A stretch of DNA of 7,029 nucleotides from Firm-04 sp045642925 (GCA_045642925.1 JAZUJW010000015.1:1-7029), one strand, 5' to 3'. Shown: positions 1-6,473, counted from the stretch's first letter. Notes: generated by a model not told the origin, from the sequence alone. Numbers and translations are program-made.

Positions 1-1572
1 CCTGTATAAGCTGGAAGATTTTTGCTGAAAGGTACTAGCGCCAACCATATCCTCTTCAAAGAGCTCATCCAGATTTTCAGCATCTGGATCGAACTGCAAG
101 CCTTCTGATGGGTGTTCAGCATCTACAAAATCAGCCGTTCCAATGCCATGGACATGTTCGTTGTAGATCTTGAAGCATTTCCAGCTAACCGCACCTGCAA
201 TACCACTGCCGATAATCGCAGCCATTTTCCATGCATCCCAGTCGCATTTATCGTACCACTTATCAATATAGGTGACATCATCGCTGGAATTCTGAAGCTG
301 GAGCGCGGTTTTTGTCATGGCAACATTGCCGTCGAACATATCAGTTTCCACGCCCTGATAGATGGAAAGCGGTTCTGCATCCTTGCATGCATCCTCATAC
401 TGTGTAATCAGCTCGGTATAATCAGCGTTGCTCAGAGCACCCGCGATCAGAATACGGTCGAGGGAAACAAGCTTCATCATGGATTTCTGACCTTCAGAGA
501 GCGACTGGATCAGCGGATAAAGCATTTCTCTGTCATCGCGTTCAGCGAGGTAATCACAGCTTTCGTCTGCGAAAAGATCGAGCAGCGATGTGCCGTCGAA
601 TTCACACGTATTCAGCAGCAACGCAACAGCTGAAGACTGTTCCCAAGCGTCAAACTCCGTTCTTGTTGCAGATTCCAGGAACGAATTGACTTCTTCCCCG
701 GAGCTTTCGGGTGTGACATCATAGCTCTCGTATTTCTCGTTGTAGGAGAGCAGTGCAGGGAGGCACTCCGCAAACACCTTTGCGTCACGGTCGTATTCCT
801 TCGTCAGCACGCTGTCATAGGGATAACCCTCATACTCCTCGTCGTAGGGTGTATAGAAGTTGTCATAGGTTCCGAGGGTTTCCAGTCTGGTTTTCCATGT
901 GTCAGCTTCGACATCACAGGCAAACGTGAGATACTGCTCCATCGACAGCAGTACGCCCGTGTTGCCAAGCATCATCATTTTTGTGATGTTCGCCGCTGAT
1001 TGCTGTTCATCTTCTGAGAGATTCTCCCATTCCTCTTTGGAATACTCTTCGCGGACGGGTTTCAGAAGCAGATCACCCAAGCCGCTCATGGTATCTGAAT
1101 CGTAGAGGGTATTCAGCATCAGATACGCAAAATTTGCCTTATCTTTGCCTTTTTCATAGTTTTTACGATACTCTTCAAGGGCAGGCAAAAGGATGCTGAC
1201 ATATTCACGCGCATCATTTTCACGGCTTTCAAGCCATTCCTGATAGTCAGTATAGCTGAAATCGCCGTTCATATTCATCAGTTTGAGGTCAGTGATCGCC
1301 TCTGAGGCATTACGTGTCGTCTTGTAACCGACATAGACGGCTTTGGCTGAACGCATCCCTTCTGCCTTTTCGTTGAGGTTCTGGTCGAGGATCTTCCAGC
1401 CGTGGTCGGTGAGCCACTGCTTTGCTTCTTCAGGGGTATCCCCATAGCTGATCACAATATCACTCAGATATGTGGACGAGGTCGCGGCAAACGCCTGTAA
1501 CGGCTGCGTGCAGGCAAGCACCGTGCAGGTAGCCGCAGCGATCAACTTTGACAGTATGTGATGTTTTTTCAT
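1..1572 (-). CDS. Large secreted protein of unknown function, N-terminal 524 residues (C-terminus beyond the window)
   Basis: An uninterrupted minus-strand frame of 524 codons starts at the ATG at 1572-1570 and is still open at base 1. The start is supported by AAGGAG six bases upstream (1579-1584) and by a signal peptide directly after it: KK at residues 2-3, a hydrophobic core to about residue 25, and a probable signal peptidase I site AFA/AT near residue 29. The mature part begins with a compact segment (about 35-105) containing DQNLNEKA and then AVYVGYKTTRNASEAITDLK. This order (NL-N-x-x-A, V/IYVGYKTT, AITDL) recalls the MABP-type beta-prism motif, but that is my inference. The rest is acidic, rich in Tyr, Glu and Asp, and probably helical. 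A short hydrophobic stretch at about 450-464 could be a membrane segment or a buried helix. No catalytic motif was recognised. It lies 104 bases downstream of the STAS gene on the same strand, so co-transcription is likely but would have to pass a terminator-like hairpin. Function unknown. Confidence 0.85.
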   Translation of the reverse strand, partial: MKKHHILSKLIAAATCTVLACTQPLQAFAATSSTYLSDIVISYGDTPEEAKQWLTDHGWKILDQNLNEKAEGMRSAKAVYVGYKTTRNASEAITDLKLMNMNGDFSYTDYQEWLESRENDAREYVSILLPALEEYRKNYEKGKDKANFAYLMLNTLYDSDTMSGLGDLLLKPVREEYSKEEWENLSEDEQQSAANITKMMMLGNTGVLLSMEQYLTFACDVEADTWKTRLETLGTYDNFYTPYDEEYEGYPYDSVLTKEYDRDAKVFAECLPALLSYNEKYESYDVTPESSGEEVNSFLESATRTEFDAWEQSSAVALLLNTCEFDGTSLLDLFADESCDYLAERDDREMLYPLIQSLSEGQKSMMKLVSLDRILIAGALSNADYTELITQYEDACKDAEPLSIYQGVETDMFDGNVAMTKTALQLQNSSDDVTYIDKWYDKCDWDAWKMAAIIGSGIAGAVSWKCFKIYNEHVHGIGTADFVDAEHPSEGLQFDPDAENLDELFEEDMVGASTFQQKSSSLYR

Positions 1573-1578
1573 ATCGTT

Positions 1579-1584
1579 CTCCTT
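1579..1584 (-). promoter_or_regulatory. Ribosome binding site of the large secreted protein
   Basis: Read on the minus strand this is AAGGAG, followed by six bases and the ATG. It fixes the start at 1572 and argues that the gene is translated independently of the STAS gene. Confidence 0.75.
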
Positions 1585-1618
1585 TTTCAGAATCAGCTTA
1601 CAAATTAAAAGTATTGCG

Positions 1619-1659
1619 AAAAAAGACGAACGCGGAGCGCATAAAAAATTCGCACCGCG
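1619..1659 (-). terminator. Terminator-like hairpin between the STAS gene and the large secreted gene
   Basis: On the minus strand CGCGGTGCG (1651-1659) pairs with CGCTCCGCG (1631-1639): eight G-C pairs and one T-T mismatch around an 11-base A/T-rich loop. TTCGTCTTTTTT follows (1619-1630). The hairpin begins 18 bases after the STAS stop codon. The mismatch and the interrupted T-tract suggest partial termination, which would give more STAS transcript than downstream transcript. I see no convincing promoter in the 45 bases left before the next start, so read-through seems necessary. Its function as an attenuator is inferred. Confidence 0.5.
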
Positions 1660-1676
1660 GAGGCTGATGGATTTCA

Positions 1677-1979
1677 TTACACGATCGACAGAAAACTCTG
1701 GAAACCTGTCAGTTCAAAAACCTGCATGACTTCCTCGTTGACATTTGTCAGCGTCATCTTGTTTTTTCTGGCGATTGCTGCTTTTTGTGCAGTCAGCAGC
1801 ACGCGCAGTCCCGCAGATGAGATATACGAAAGTTCCTTGAAATTCAAGACCAGATCTTGCACCTCGCCGCCAATCCCCTGCATCTCAGCGTCAAATTCTT
1901 TCGAAGATGTGGTATCCAGACGTCCCTGCAGACTGATCGTCATGGTATGTTCATCGGTCATTTCTTTGCGAATCTGCAT
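1677..1979 (-). CDS. STAS-domain anti-sigma factor antagonist (SpoIIAA/RsbV-like)
   Basis: A 100-residue single-domain STAS protein. The N-terminal strand ends in ISLQGRLDTTSS (residues 15-26), the usual G-x-L-D-x-x-(S/T) loop. The central phospho-acceptor segment is ELSYISSAGLRVLL (49-62), in which Ser55 matches the serine phosphorylated in SpoIIAA. The C-terminus has the typical V-F-E-L-T-G-F helix (87-93). The acidic residue that usually precedes the two serines is Ile here, as in many stand-alone bacterial STAS proteins. Proteins of this family bind an anti-sigma kinase when unphosphorylated, which frees a sigma factor, and are reset by a PP2C phosphatase. Neither partner is in the window, so the sigma factor controlled cannot be named. 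The start at 1979 has AGGAG eight bases upstream and lies about 35 bases from the predicted transcription start. It is the first gene of a probable operon with the large exported protein. Confidence 0.93.
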   Translation of the reverse strand: MQIRKEMTDEHTMTISLQGRLDTTSSKEFDAEMQGIGGEVQDLVLNFKELSYISSAGLRVLLTAQKAAIARKNKMTLTNVNEEVMQVFELTGFQSFLSIV

Positions 1980-2020
1980 GATTTCGGCTCCTTTTAGTCA
2001 GTATGCAATTTACTGATTTC

Positions 2021-2049
2021 ATTATACCTTTTTATGCGTTGTTTGTCAA
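2021..2049 (-). promoter_or_regulatory. Perfect consensus sigma-A promoter for the STAS operon
   Basis: On the minus strand TTGACA (2044-2049) and TATAAT (2021-2026) are separated by exactly 17 bases (2027-2043). A-tracts and T-tracts upstream (about 2055-2090) could act as an UP element. Transcription should start near 2014, leaving a leader of about 35 bases. The consensus match implies strong vegetative transcription, not dependence on an alternative sigma factor. Confidence 0.88.
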
Positions 2050-2101
2050 TCCCATTTTTAGAAAAAAACCGTTTATTTACAGAATAAATTGCTGAAATCT
2101 C

Positions 2102-2130
2102 TTGAAATATTTGTGAATTGCGTGTATAAT
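2102..2130 (+). promoter_or_regulatory. Sigma-A promoter of a small plus-strand transcription unit
   Basis: TTGAAA (2102-2107) and TATAAT (2125-2130) are separated by 17 bases, differing from consensus at one -35 base. It is divergent from the STAS promoter, with about 50 bases between the two -35 boxes. The predicted start is near 2137. The first thing downstream is the small unit ending in two terminators. Confidence 0.72.
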
Positions 2131-2136
2131 ATTACC

Positions 2137-2148
2137 ATTAGTTCTAAT
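2137..2148 (+). promoter_or_regulatory. Operator-like palindrome at the predicted transcription start
   Basis: ATTAG-TT-CTAAT is a palindrome with a two-base centre, placed at the expected +1 of the 2102-2130 promoter. A second, overlapping inverted repeat is GTTCT-N6-AGAAC (2141-2156). The position suits a repressor site, but arms this short can arise by chance and no cognate regulator is visible. Confidence 0.3.
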
Positions 2149-2170
2149 GACAGAACAAGAGGATACCGCT

Positions 2171-2251
2171 ATGGGATCAGAACAGAATTTCTCACTAAGT
2201 TCACGCGCAGTCAAACGCATTCGGCAGGAAGCGGCACGGCAGCAATTCTGA
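2171..2251 (+). CDS. Possible 26-residue basic peptide
   Basis: An ATG at 2171 preceded by AAGAGG with an eight-base spacer opens a 26-codon frame ending in TGA at 2249-2251. The N-terminal half is polar (MGSEQNF). The C-terminal half is a basic amphipathic stretch, SSRAVKRIRQEAARQQF. An earlier in-frame ATG at 2147 would give 34 residues but has no visible ribosome site. The frame lies inside a short unit with its own promoter and terminator, and its last codons form the 5' arm of that terminator. I do not recognise the peptide. It could be a real small protein, a leader peptide, or chance coding within a small RNA of about 130 bases. Confidence 0.35.
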   Translation: MGSEQNFSLSSRAVKRIRQEAARQQF

Positions 2252-2266
2252 ACGTTGCTGCTTTTT
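2239..2266 (+). terminator. First intrinsic terminator of the small unit
   Basis: GCAGCAA (2239-2245) pairs perfectly with TTGCTGC (2255-2261) around a nine-base loop and is followed directly by five T residues (2262-2266). The TGA of the possible 26-residue peptide lies in the loop, so a ribosome finishing that peptide would cover the 5' arm. Confidence 0.7.
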
Positions 2267-2283
2267 CATTTGAACCATACATT

Positions 2284-2323
2284 AGTCGGTCTCGTCATTT
2301 TGGGGAGACCGACTTTTGCTTTT
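2284..2323 (+). terminator. Second intrinsic terminator of the small unit
   Basis: AGTCGGTCTC (2284-2293) pairs without mismatch with GAGACCGACT (2305-2314) around an 11-base loop. TTTGCTTTT follows. It stands 18 bases after the first terminator, so nearly all transcription from 2102-2130 should end before the xylanase gene. Confidence 0.82.
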
Positions 2324-2544
2324 GATGCAATGAAAGGAGCAATAATCGGGCAGTGAATCGCAATATTCTGCTTGAATGAAGCATATCTATTTGATAATAT
2401 ATTATAGGTATTTATATTGCCAAATTTTATGATTAAGACATCACTGCATAAAGACTGCCCGAAGAAAATTCTCTTTGGTACATTCTGAAACCGTCAGATG
2501 TGCTTGATGCAGTGCTGTTTCCAAGAAAGCGAGGCAAGCATTGA
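2324..2544 (+). other. Intergenic leader upstream of the xylanase gene, with a long-range stem
   Basis: The stretch holds an orphan AAAGGAG (2332-2338) with no ATG after it, the candidate promoters, and a likely untranslated leader of about 120 bases. In the leader CACTGCATAAAG (2442-2453) pairs with CTTGATGCAGTG (2503-2514): eight base pairs, one mismatch, then three pairs, enclosing 49 bases. The xylanase ribosome site is weak: GAGG at 2531-2534, ten bases from the ATG. No known riboswitch family was recognised. Confidence 0.4.
2372..2418 (+). promoter_or_regulatory. Candidate promoter region of the xylanase gene
   Basis: This AT-rich stretch holds two overlapping possibilities: TTGAAT (2372-2377) with TAATAT (2395-2400) at 17 bases, and TTGATA (2391-2396) with TATATT (2413-2418) at 16 bases. 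Neither matches consensus as well as the two perfect promoters elsewhere in the window, which would fit an activated, substrate-controlled gene. The choice between them is not decidable by eye. Confidence 0.4.
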
Positions 2545-3867
2545 ATGAAAAAAACATCGGCAAAAAATCTCATTCTCATCACAAATGCACTATGTCTGCT
2601 CATATACAGCAGCGGATGCGGCACGCAAGATGAAAAATCCAGCACTGCTGAATCGTCCGACAAAGTCATCCAGGAAACGCAACCGAAAAACGAACCACTT
2701 GTATTTACTGAAAATATCACGGGTTCGGCTGATGGTTACGACTATGAGCTGTGGAAGGATGAAGGAGACACTTCATTCAACGTGGAACCGGGCGGCGGTT
2801 GTTTTTCATGTGAATGGAAAAATATCAATAACGCCCTGTTTCGCCGCGGACAGAAATTCGACTGCACCATGACATATGAGGAGCTTGGAAACATCTCTGT
2901 TGATTATGGCGTAGATTATCAGCCTGACGGCAATTCCTATATGTGCGTTTACGGCTGGACAAGAGAACCGCTGATCGAATTCTATATCGTAGAATCATGG
3001 GGAACCTGGCGTCCGCCAGGGGCACCTTTCCCAATCGGCAATGTGACTGTCGACGGCGCTGTGTATGATATATATAAGACCACACGCTATGAACAGCCTT
3101 CTATCGATGATATCCAGACATTTGACCAGTACTGGAGTGTCCGCAGACAGAAACCTGTTGGTAACGGCACAAAACTCGAAGGAAGCATCTCCGTTTCAAA
3201 GCACTTCGATGCATGGAAAAAATGCGGTCTTGAACTGGGTAAAATGTATGAAGTCGCCCTTACCATCGAAGGCTATCAGTCCAACGGCAAAGCGGAAGTA
3301 TATAAGGACGAATTGAAGATCGAAGGCAATTACTCTGAGGCTCAGGACATTGAAGTTCAGGTCGATGAGGAAGCCATCAAGAAACTTGCGGAATCTGAAA
3401 CCACAGACGCTCCTGAAGAAGCAGGCTTCTTTGAAAGTACCTTTGAGACAGGTGCTGAAGGATGGATCACCAGAGGCGGTCCGCTGTTAACAATCGACAA
3501 AGAACAGTTTGCCGAAGGGGCACAGTCACTTTTCGTCAGCGGCAGAACCGAATTCTGGAATGGCGCTACCATCATGCTCAGCAGTGATACATACAAGCCT
3601 GGTGATGCTTATCATTTCCGTGCCAAAGTGATGCAGAACAGCGGTGAAACCGCTACTATGAAAATGACGCTCCAGTATGATCTCGACGGCGAAAACTATG
3701 ACGAAATCGCACTTGCCGAAGCACCAAGCGGTGAATGGATCACTCTTGAAAATCTCGCTTATACGATTCCGGAGGGCGCAGAAAACCTCCAGTTGTATTT
3801 GGAATCCACGGACAGCCTTACCGACTTCTACATTGATGAGGTATCAGCCGCAGAACGTGCTGATTAA
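2545..3867 (+). CDS. Endo-1,4-beta-xylanase, GH11 catalytic domain plus CBM22, probable lipoprotein
   Basis: This enzyme cuts internal beta-1,4 bonds of xylan with retention of configuration. Residues 1-25 form a signal peptide ending in IYSSGC. Cys25 is a plausible lipidation site, although Ser at -3 is a poor lipobox residue. A Ser/Glu/Lys-rich tether (26-50) leads to a complete GH11 domain (about 53-262) with GYDYELWKD (64-72), EWKNINNALFRRG (90-102), the nucleophile Glu145 in PLIEFYIVESWG, the thumb tip PSI (185-187), FDQYWSVR (193-200) and the acid/base Glu242 in IEGYQSNG. Asn96 aligns with the residue that is Asn in neutral or alkaline GH11 enzymes and Asp in acidophilic ones. An acidic linker (263-294) joins a CBM22 (about 295-437) with the family signature GRTEFWNG (333-340) and a closing DFYIDEV. 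The protein has no dockerin, unlike many ruminococcal GH11-CBM22 enzymes, so it probably stays on the cell surface. The start is chosen because the signal peptide begins at this ATG. Confidence 0.95.
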   Translation: MKKTSAKNLILITNALCLLIYSSGCGTQDEKSSTAESSDKVIQETQPKNEPLVFTENITGSADGYDYELWKDEGDTSFNVEPGGGCFSCEWKNINNALFRRGQKFDCTMTYEELGNISVDYGVDYQPDGNSYMCVYGWTREPLIEFYIVESWGTWRPPGAPFPIGNVTVDGAVYDIYKTTRYEQPSIDDIQTFDQYWSVRRQKPVGNGTKLEGSISVSKHFDAWKKCGLELGKMYEVALTIEGYQSNGKAEVYKDELKIEGNYSEAQDIEVQVDEEAIKKLAESETTDAPEEAGFFESTFETGAEGWITRGGPLLTIDKEQFAEGAQSLFVSGRTEFWNGATIMLSSDTYKPGDAYHFRAKVMQNSGETATMKMTLQYDLDGENYDEIALAEAPSGEWITLENLAYTIPEGAENLQLYLESTDSLTDFYIDEVSAAERAD

Positions 3868-3919
3868 GGAACATTCAACAAAGAAGCAGAGAAAAAGACG
3901 CTATCCAACTTCATATACC

Positions 3920-3961
3920 AAAAACAGGACCGCACGGATATCCCCGTACAGTCCTGTTTTT
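3920..3961. terminator. Bidirectional terminator between the convergent xylanase and dockerin genes
   Basis: AAAAACAGGAC (3920-3930) pairs over 11 bases with GTCCTGTTTTT (3951-3961). A further inner stem, ACGG with CCGT, caps the loop. The flanking A-tract and T-tract give a run of T on both strands, so it can stop both genes. It lies 53 bases after the xylanase stop and three bases before the dockerin-gene stop at 3965. Confidence 0.9.
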
Positions 3962-3964
3962 CTG

Positions 3965-6400
3965 TTATTTCAGGATCAGTTGTTTCAGCAAGGTCATATC
4001 TGCCGCAGTAAGACTGCCGTCTCCATTCAGGTCTGCACGGCTCCCTTGTGCCGCAGAAAGCCTACCGACAGTCATCAGATACTTTTGCAGCAGCACAAGA
4101 TCAGCCATCGTCACCGCACCGTCTCCGTTGACATCACCGCGCAAGACCATGCCATCCGGTACGGTCAAATGTAATACATCGACCGTCTGCTCCATCCCAT
4201 CCGATGTTATGATTTTCACCGTATAATCGCCGATTTTTTGTTCATTGCTTCTGCCTGAAAGCTGGTAATACGGCGTTTCTGTTTCAGCAATCAGTTTCCC
4301 GTTTTGATACCATACGTAGGACACATCGCCCTCCAAAGCGGTTTCCACTGATAACATCGGCACATCCACCAGATCACACGGATAGGAAAGCGGCACGGAA
4401 TACACCGTGAAACTGCCGTTCAGGCTGCATTCACCTGATTTCACGCTGCCGCAGCTCGGCCAGTTGGTAATGCTCATATCCTGCAAAAATACACGGACAT
4501 ATTCGAGCTTTGTTCCTGCCTGCAAGCCCATCATTTCCCCAAGCGGTATGCGAAATTCACACGCTTGCTCTGTATATTTCATCATACTCCCCTCATATGA
4601 GCCGTTGTTGAAATATACAGCACCGTTGCTTGCAAAATACAACCAGTACCATGTATCATTATCCAGATTTTTTAGCTGGATATTGTAAACAGGCGACACC
4701 GCAGTATTCTTTATGGTCGCAGATACGTAAAAATACTTCTCATCATTCCAGATATACAGCTTTTGTCCGTCCTCCTCGGCAATCAAGCGATCTTCTGCTG
4801 CTTCTCCGTACTGCGACAATATGCCGTCGGTGTTACAGATGCCGTTGATGGAATACATCTGCCCATTCCATGCGGAAACCTCCGATGTCGTTTTCTGCGA
4901 GAAATCCATCGAATATGCAGCGGCGGAGGAACCCTCGGAAACCGCAAAGCTGCCCAGATAATTCGCGCCGAGTGCGTCATTCCACACATCCTCGTTTGCA
5001 AAGCGGACTGAACGCAGTCCAAGCTGACTTGTTGTATTATTTCCGACTGAAAGTTTCAGATATGCATTCCATTTTCCCGTTTCCAGACAGGACGGAAGGT
5101 GCATATCAAGCTTCATGTCACTGATCGAACAGGATGCCCATTTTCTCGAATCTGCGTCAATTTCCGTGCGAATATAATTGCCGTCCTTTTCGAGGATCAG
5201 CTCCGCTTTCTGAGGACGGATCGGGTTGGCAAACCCTGTGTTTTCCACCGAAAACGCAAGCTGCAAATCGCCGCCCTGCGGAACAGACTCCGACAAGTCG
5301 CTGTCACGCAGCACAAACCGATAACCCAGATGGTCACGCATGAATTTCCAGACATTCTGCCCGTTGTAGGCACTGTTGTCCACATTGGCGATCGGATAAG
5401 TCGCTTCGTCAAAAATGTAATCCTTATATAATCCGTAAATATTGCTGTTGATATAGCTCAGGTGGGTGTAGTACATTTCGGGAATCGCATTTTCAGGGAG
5501 ATAGGTATCGTACTGCTTCGTAAACTCCAGATTGCCTGAAAATTCTCCGCCGTAATAGGATGTCGTCGTTTGGTTATGCAGCCATGTGGTTTCGATTTCA
5601 CGATTGCCGTAGGTTCCCAGATCACTGTTGGAACCCATATAGCCGTCATTGTAAAGCCCGACACGGCTTGCAAGGCTGTTCGGTTCACTCACCCAGTCTG
5701 CCAGTTCCGTGGTCTTAATTCCTGCCCATGACGCGAAAATATTCGGTGTGCGGACGGTCACGGGAATCCCATCGGGAACAACGTCCAGCCACAAATCGAG
5801 CAGTTCCCCCTTTGTCGCAATCGAACAGTATTTGCCGCCCCACTGCTCACCGTAGCAACCGACCAAGCCTGATTCGACATACATCAGGATATCCTTATAC
5901 TCTTCCAGAATGCCGCTGTCCCGAATCTGATATACGTGTTCAAGCATTTTCTCATAGGTTGCAGGCTCAGGATTCGTCGTTCCGTTCTCATCATATCGGA
6001 AACGCAAAGCGATCGTACAGCCGTTTTTGCGGCAATTTTCAAATGTCCCGCGCAGTCCTGCAAAAAATGCATCGTCCAGCGGATAGTCTACACCAGTTCC
6101 CTCAATGGGATTCTTGTCTGCATCGCGCTCACAGTTCATGCCGGACGAAAACTTGCCGATGTCGATAAACATCAGCACCAGTGCCCCTGTCGGATTATGG
6201 ACCGGCGTGTTGTTCGGCTCACATTTGTACCAGAGCGTCGAGGTGTAACCCATGCCCGGATTCAGTATCGTTTCCGTCGATTCCGTATAGTCGATTCCCG
6301 AATCCACAAGCTTTTCATCCGCAGCAAAGCACGTCAGCGACGGCAAACATCCGACAGCAATCACCTCTGCTGCCAGAATCGCAGTCAATTTCTGTTTCAT
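3965..6400 (-). CDS. Secreted dockerin protein with DUF4874- and DUF4832-like domains
   Basis: An 811-residue exported protein. Signal peptide 1-26 ends at CFA/AD. Residues about 38-205 resemble DUF4874: NPGMGY (47-52), LVLMFIDIGKF (74-84), ALRFRYDENG (131-140) and YVESGLVGCYGEQWGG (174-189). A DUF4832-like region follows to about 470, with TVRTPN (215-220), NDGYMG (251-256), PEMYYTHLSYIN (307-318) and a beta-strand end. These two families occur together, are uncharacterised, and probably fold as a TIM barrel. Glu176, Glu185 and Glu308 are my guesses for active-site acids. Residues about 500-670 look like a beta-sandwich related to CBM9/DOMON (LYIWNDEKYFYVSATI), and 680-746 like an Ig module (VSYVWYQNGKLI). 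The C-terminus (752-811) is a type I dockerin with two Ca loops, DVNGDGAVTMAD (756-767) and DLNGDGSLTAAD (790-801), which should dock on a cohesin. The start has GGAGG five to six bases upstream. The substrate is unknown; plant polysaccharide is inferred from the dockerin and the xylanase neighbour. Confidence 0.88.
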   Translation of the reverse strand: MKQKLTAILAAEVIAVGCLPSLTCFAADEKLVDSGIDYTESTETILNPGMGYTSTLWYKCEPNNTPVHNPTGALVLMFIDIGKFSSGMNCERDADKNPIEGTGVDYPLDDAFFAGLRGTFENCRKNGCTIALRFRYDENGTTNPEPATYEKMLEHVYQIRDSGILEEYKDILMYVESGLVGCYGEQWGGKYCSIATKGELLDLWLDVVPDGIPVTVRTPNIFASWAGIKTTELADWVSEPNSLASRVGLYNDGYMGSNSDLGTYGNREIETTWLHNQTTTSYYGGEFSGNLEFTKQYDTYLPENAIPEMYYTHLSYINSNIYGLYKDYIFDEATYPIANVDNSAYNGQNVWKFMRDHLGYRFVLRDSDLSESVPQGGDLQLAFSVENTGFANPIRPQKAELILEKDGNYIRTEIDADSRKWASCSISDMKLDMHLPSCLETGKWNAYLKLSVGNNTTSQLGLRSVRFANEDVWNDALGANYLGSFAVSEGSSAAAYSMDFSQKTTSEVSAWNGQMYSINGICNTDGILSQYGEAAEDRLIAEEDGQKLYIWNDEKYFYVSATIKNTAVSPVYNIQLKNLDNDTWYWLYFASNGAVYFNNGSYEGSMMKYTEQACEFRIPLGEMMGLQAGTKLEYVRVFLQDMSITNWPSCGSVKSGECSLNGSFTVYSVPLSYPCDLVDVPMLSVETALEGDVSYVWYQNGKLIAETETPYYQLSGRSNEQKIGDYTVKIITSDGMEQTVDVLHLTVPDGMVLRGDVNGDGAVTMADLVLLQKYLMTVGRLSAAQGSRADLNGDGSLTAADMTLLKQLILK

Positions 6401-6443
6401 AATGCCCTCCTCTGTGTGTCATACAATGGAACAACCTACATAT

Positions 6444-6472
6444 ATTATACACGAAATGTGCAGCACTGTCAA
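6444..6472 (-). promoter_or_regulatory. Perfect consensus sigma-A promoter of the dockerin gene
   Basis: On the minus strand TTGACA (6467-6472) and TATAAT (6444-6449) are separated by exactly 17 bases (6450-6466). The predicted start near 6437 leaves a leader of about 37 bases ending in a GAGGAGGG ribosome site. I see no operator palindrome, which points to constitutive strong expression. Confidence 0.88.
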
Positions 6473-6473
6473 G

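Noticed and set aside
112..633. A 173-codon plus-strand frame
   Set aside because: It is the complement of the large secreted protein gene, which has a ribosome site, a signal peptide and an open frame of 524 codons. The plus frame has none of these.
1726..2016. Plus-strand frame of 96 codons opposite the STAS gene
   Set aside because: The STAS protein on the other strand is unmistakable. The plus frame has no ribosome site and no family resemblance.
2089..2325. Plus-strand 78-codon frame through the small unit
   Set aside because: It starts upstream of and runs through the promoter, and continues through both terminators, so it cannot be expressed from that unit as one protein.
2348..2461. 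Inverted repeat CGGGCAGT / ACTGCCCG spaced about 100 bases apart
   Set aside because: The match is only eight bases and does not extend. One such pair is expected by chance at this scale, and there is no mobile-element gene between the copies.
2433..2720. Minus-strand 95-codon frame across the xylanase start
   Set aside because: Half of it is antisense to the xylanase signal peptide. No promoter or ribosome site is seen.
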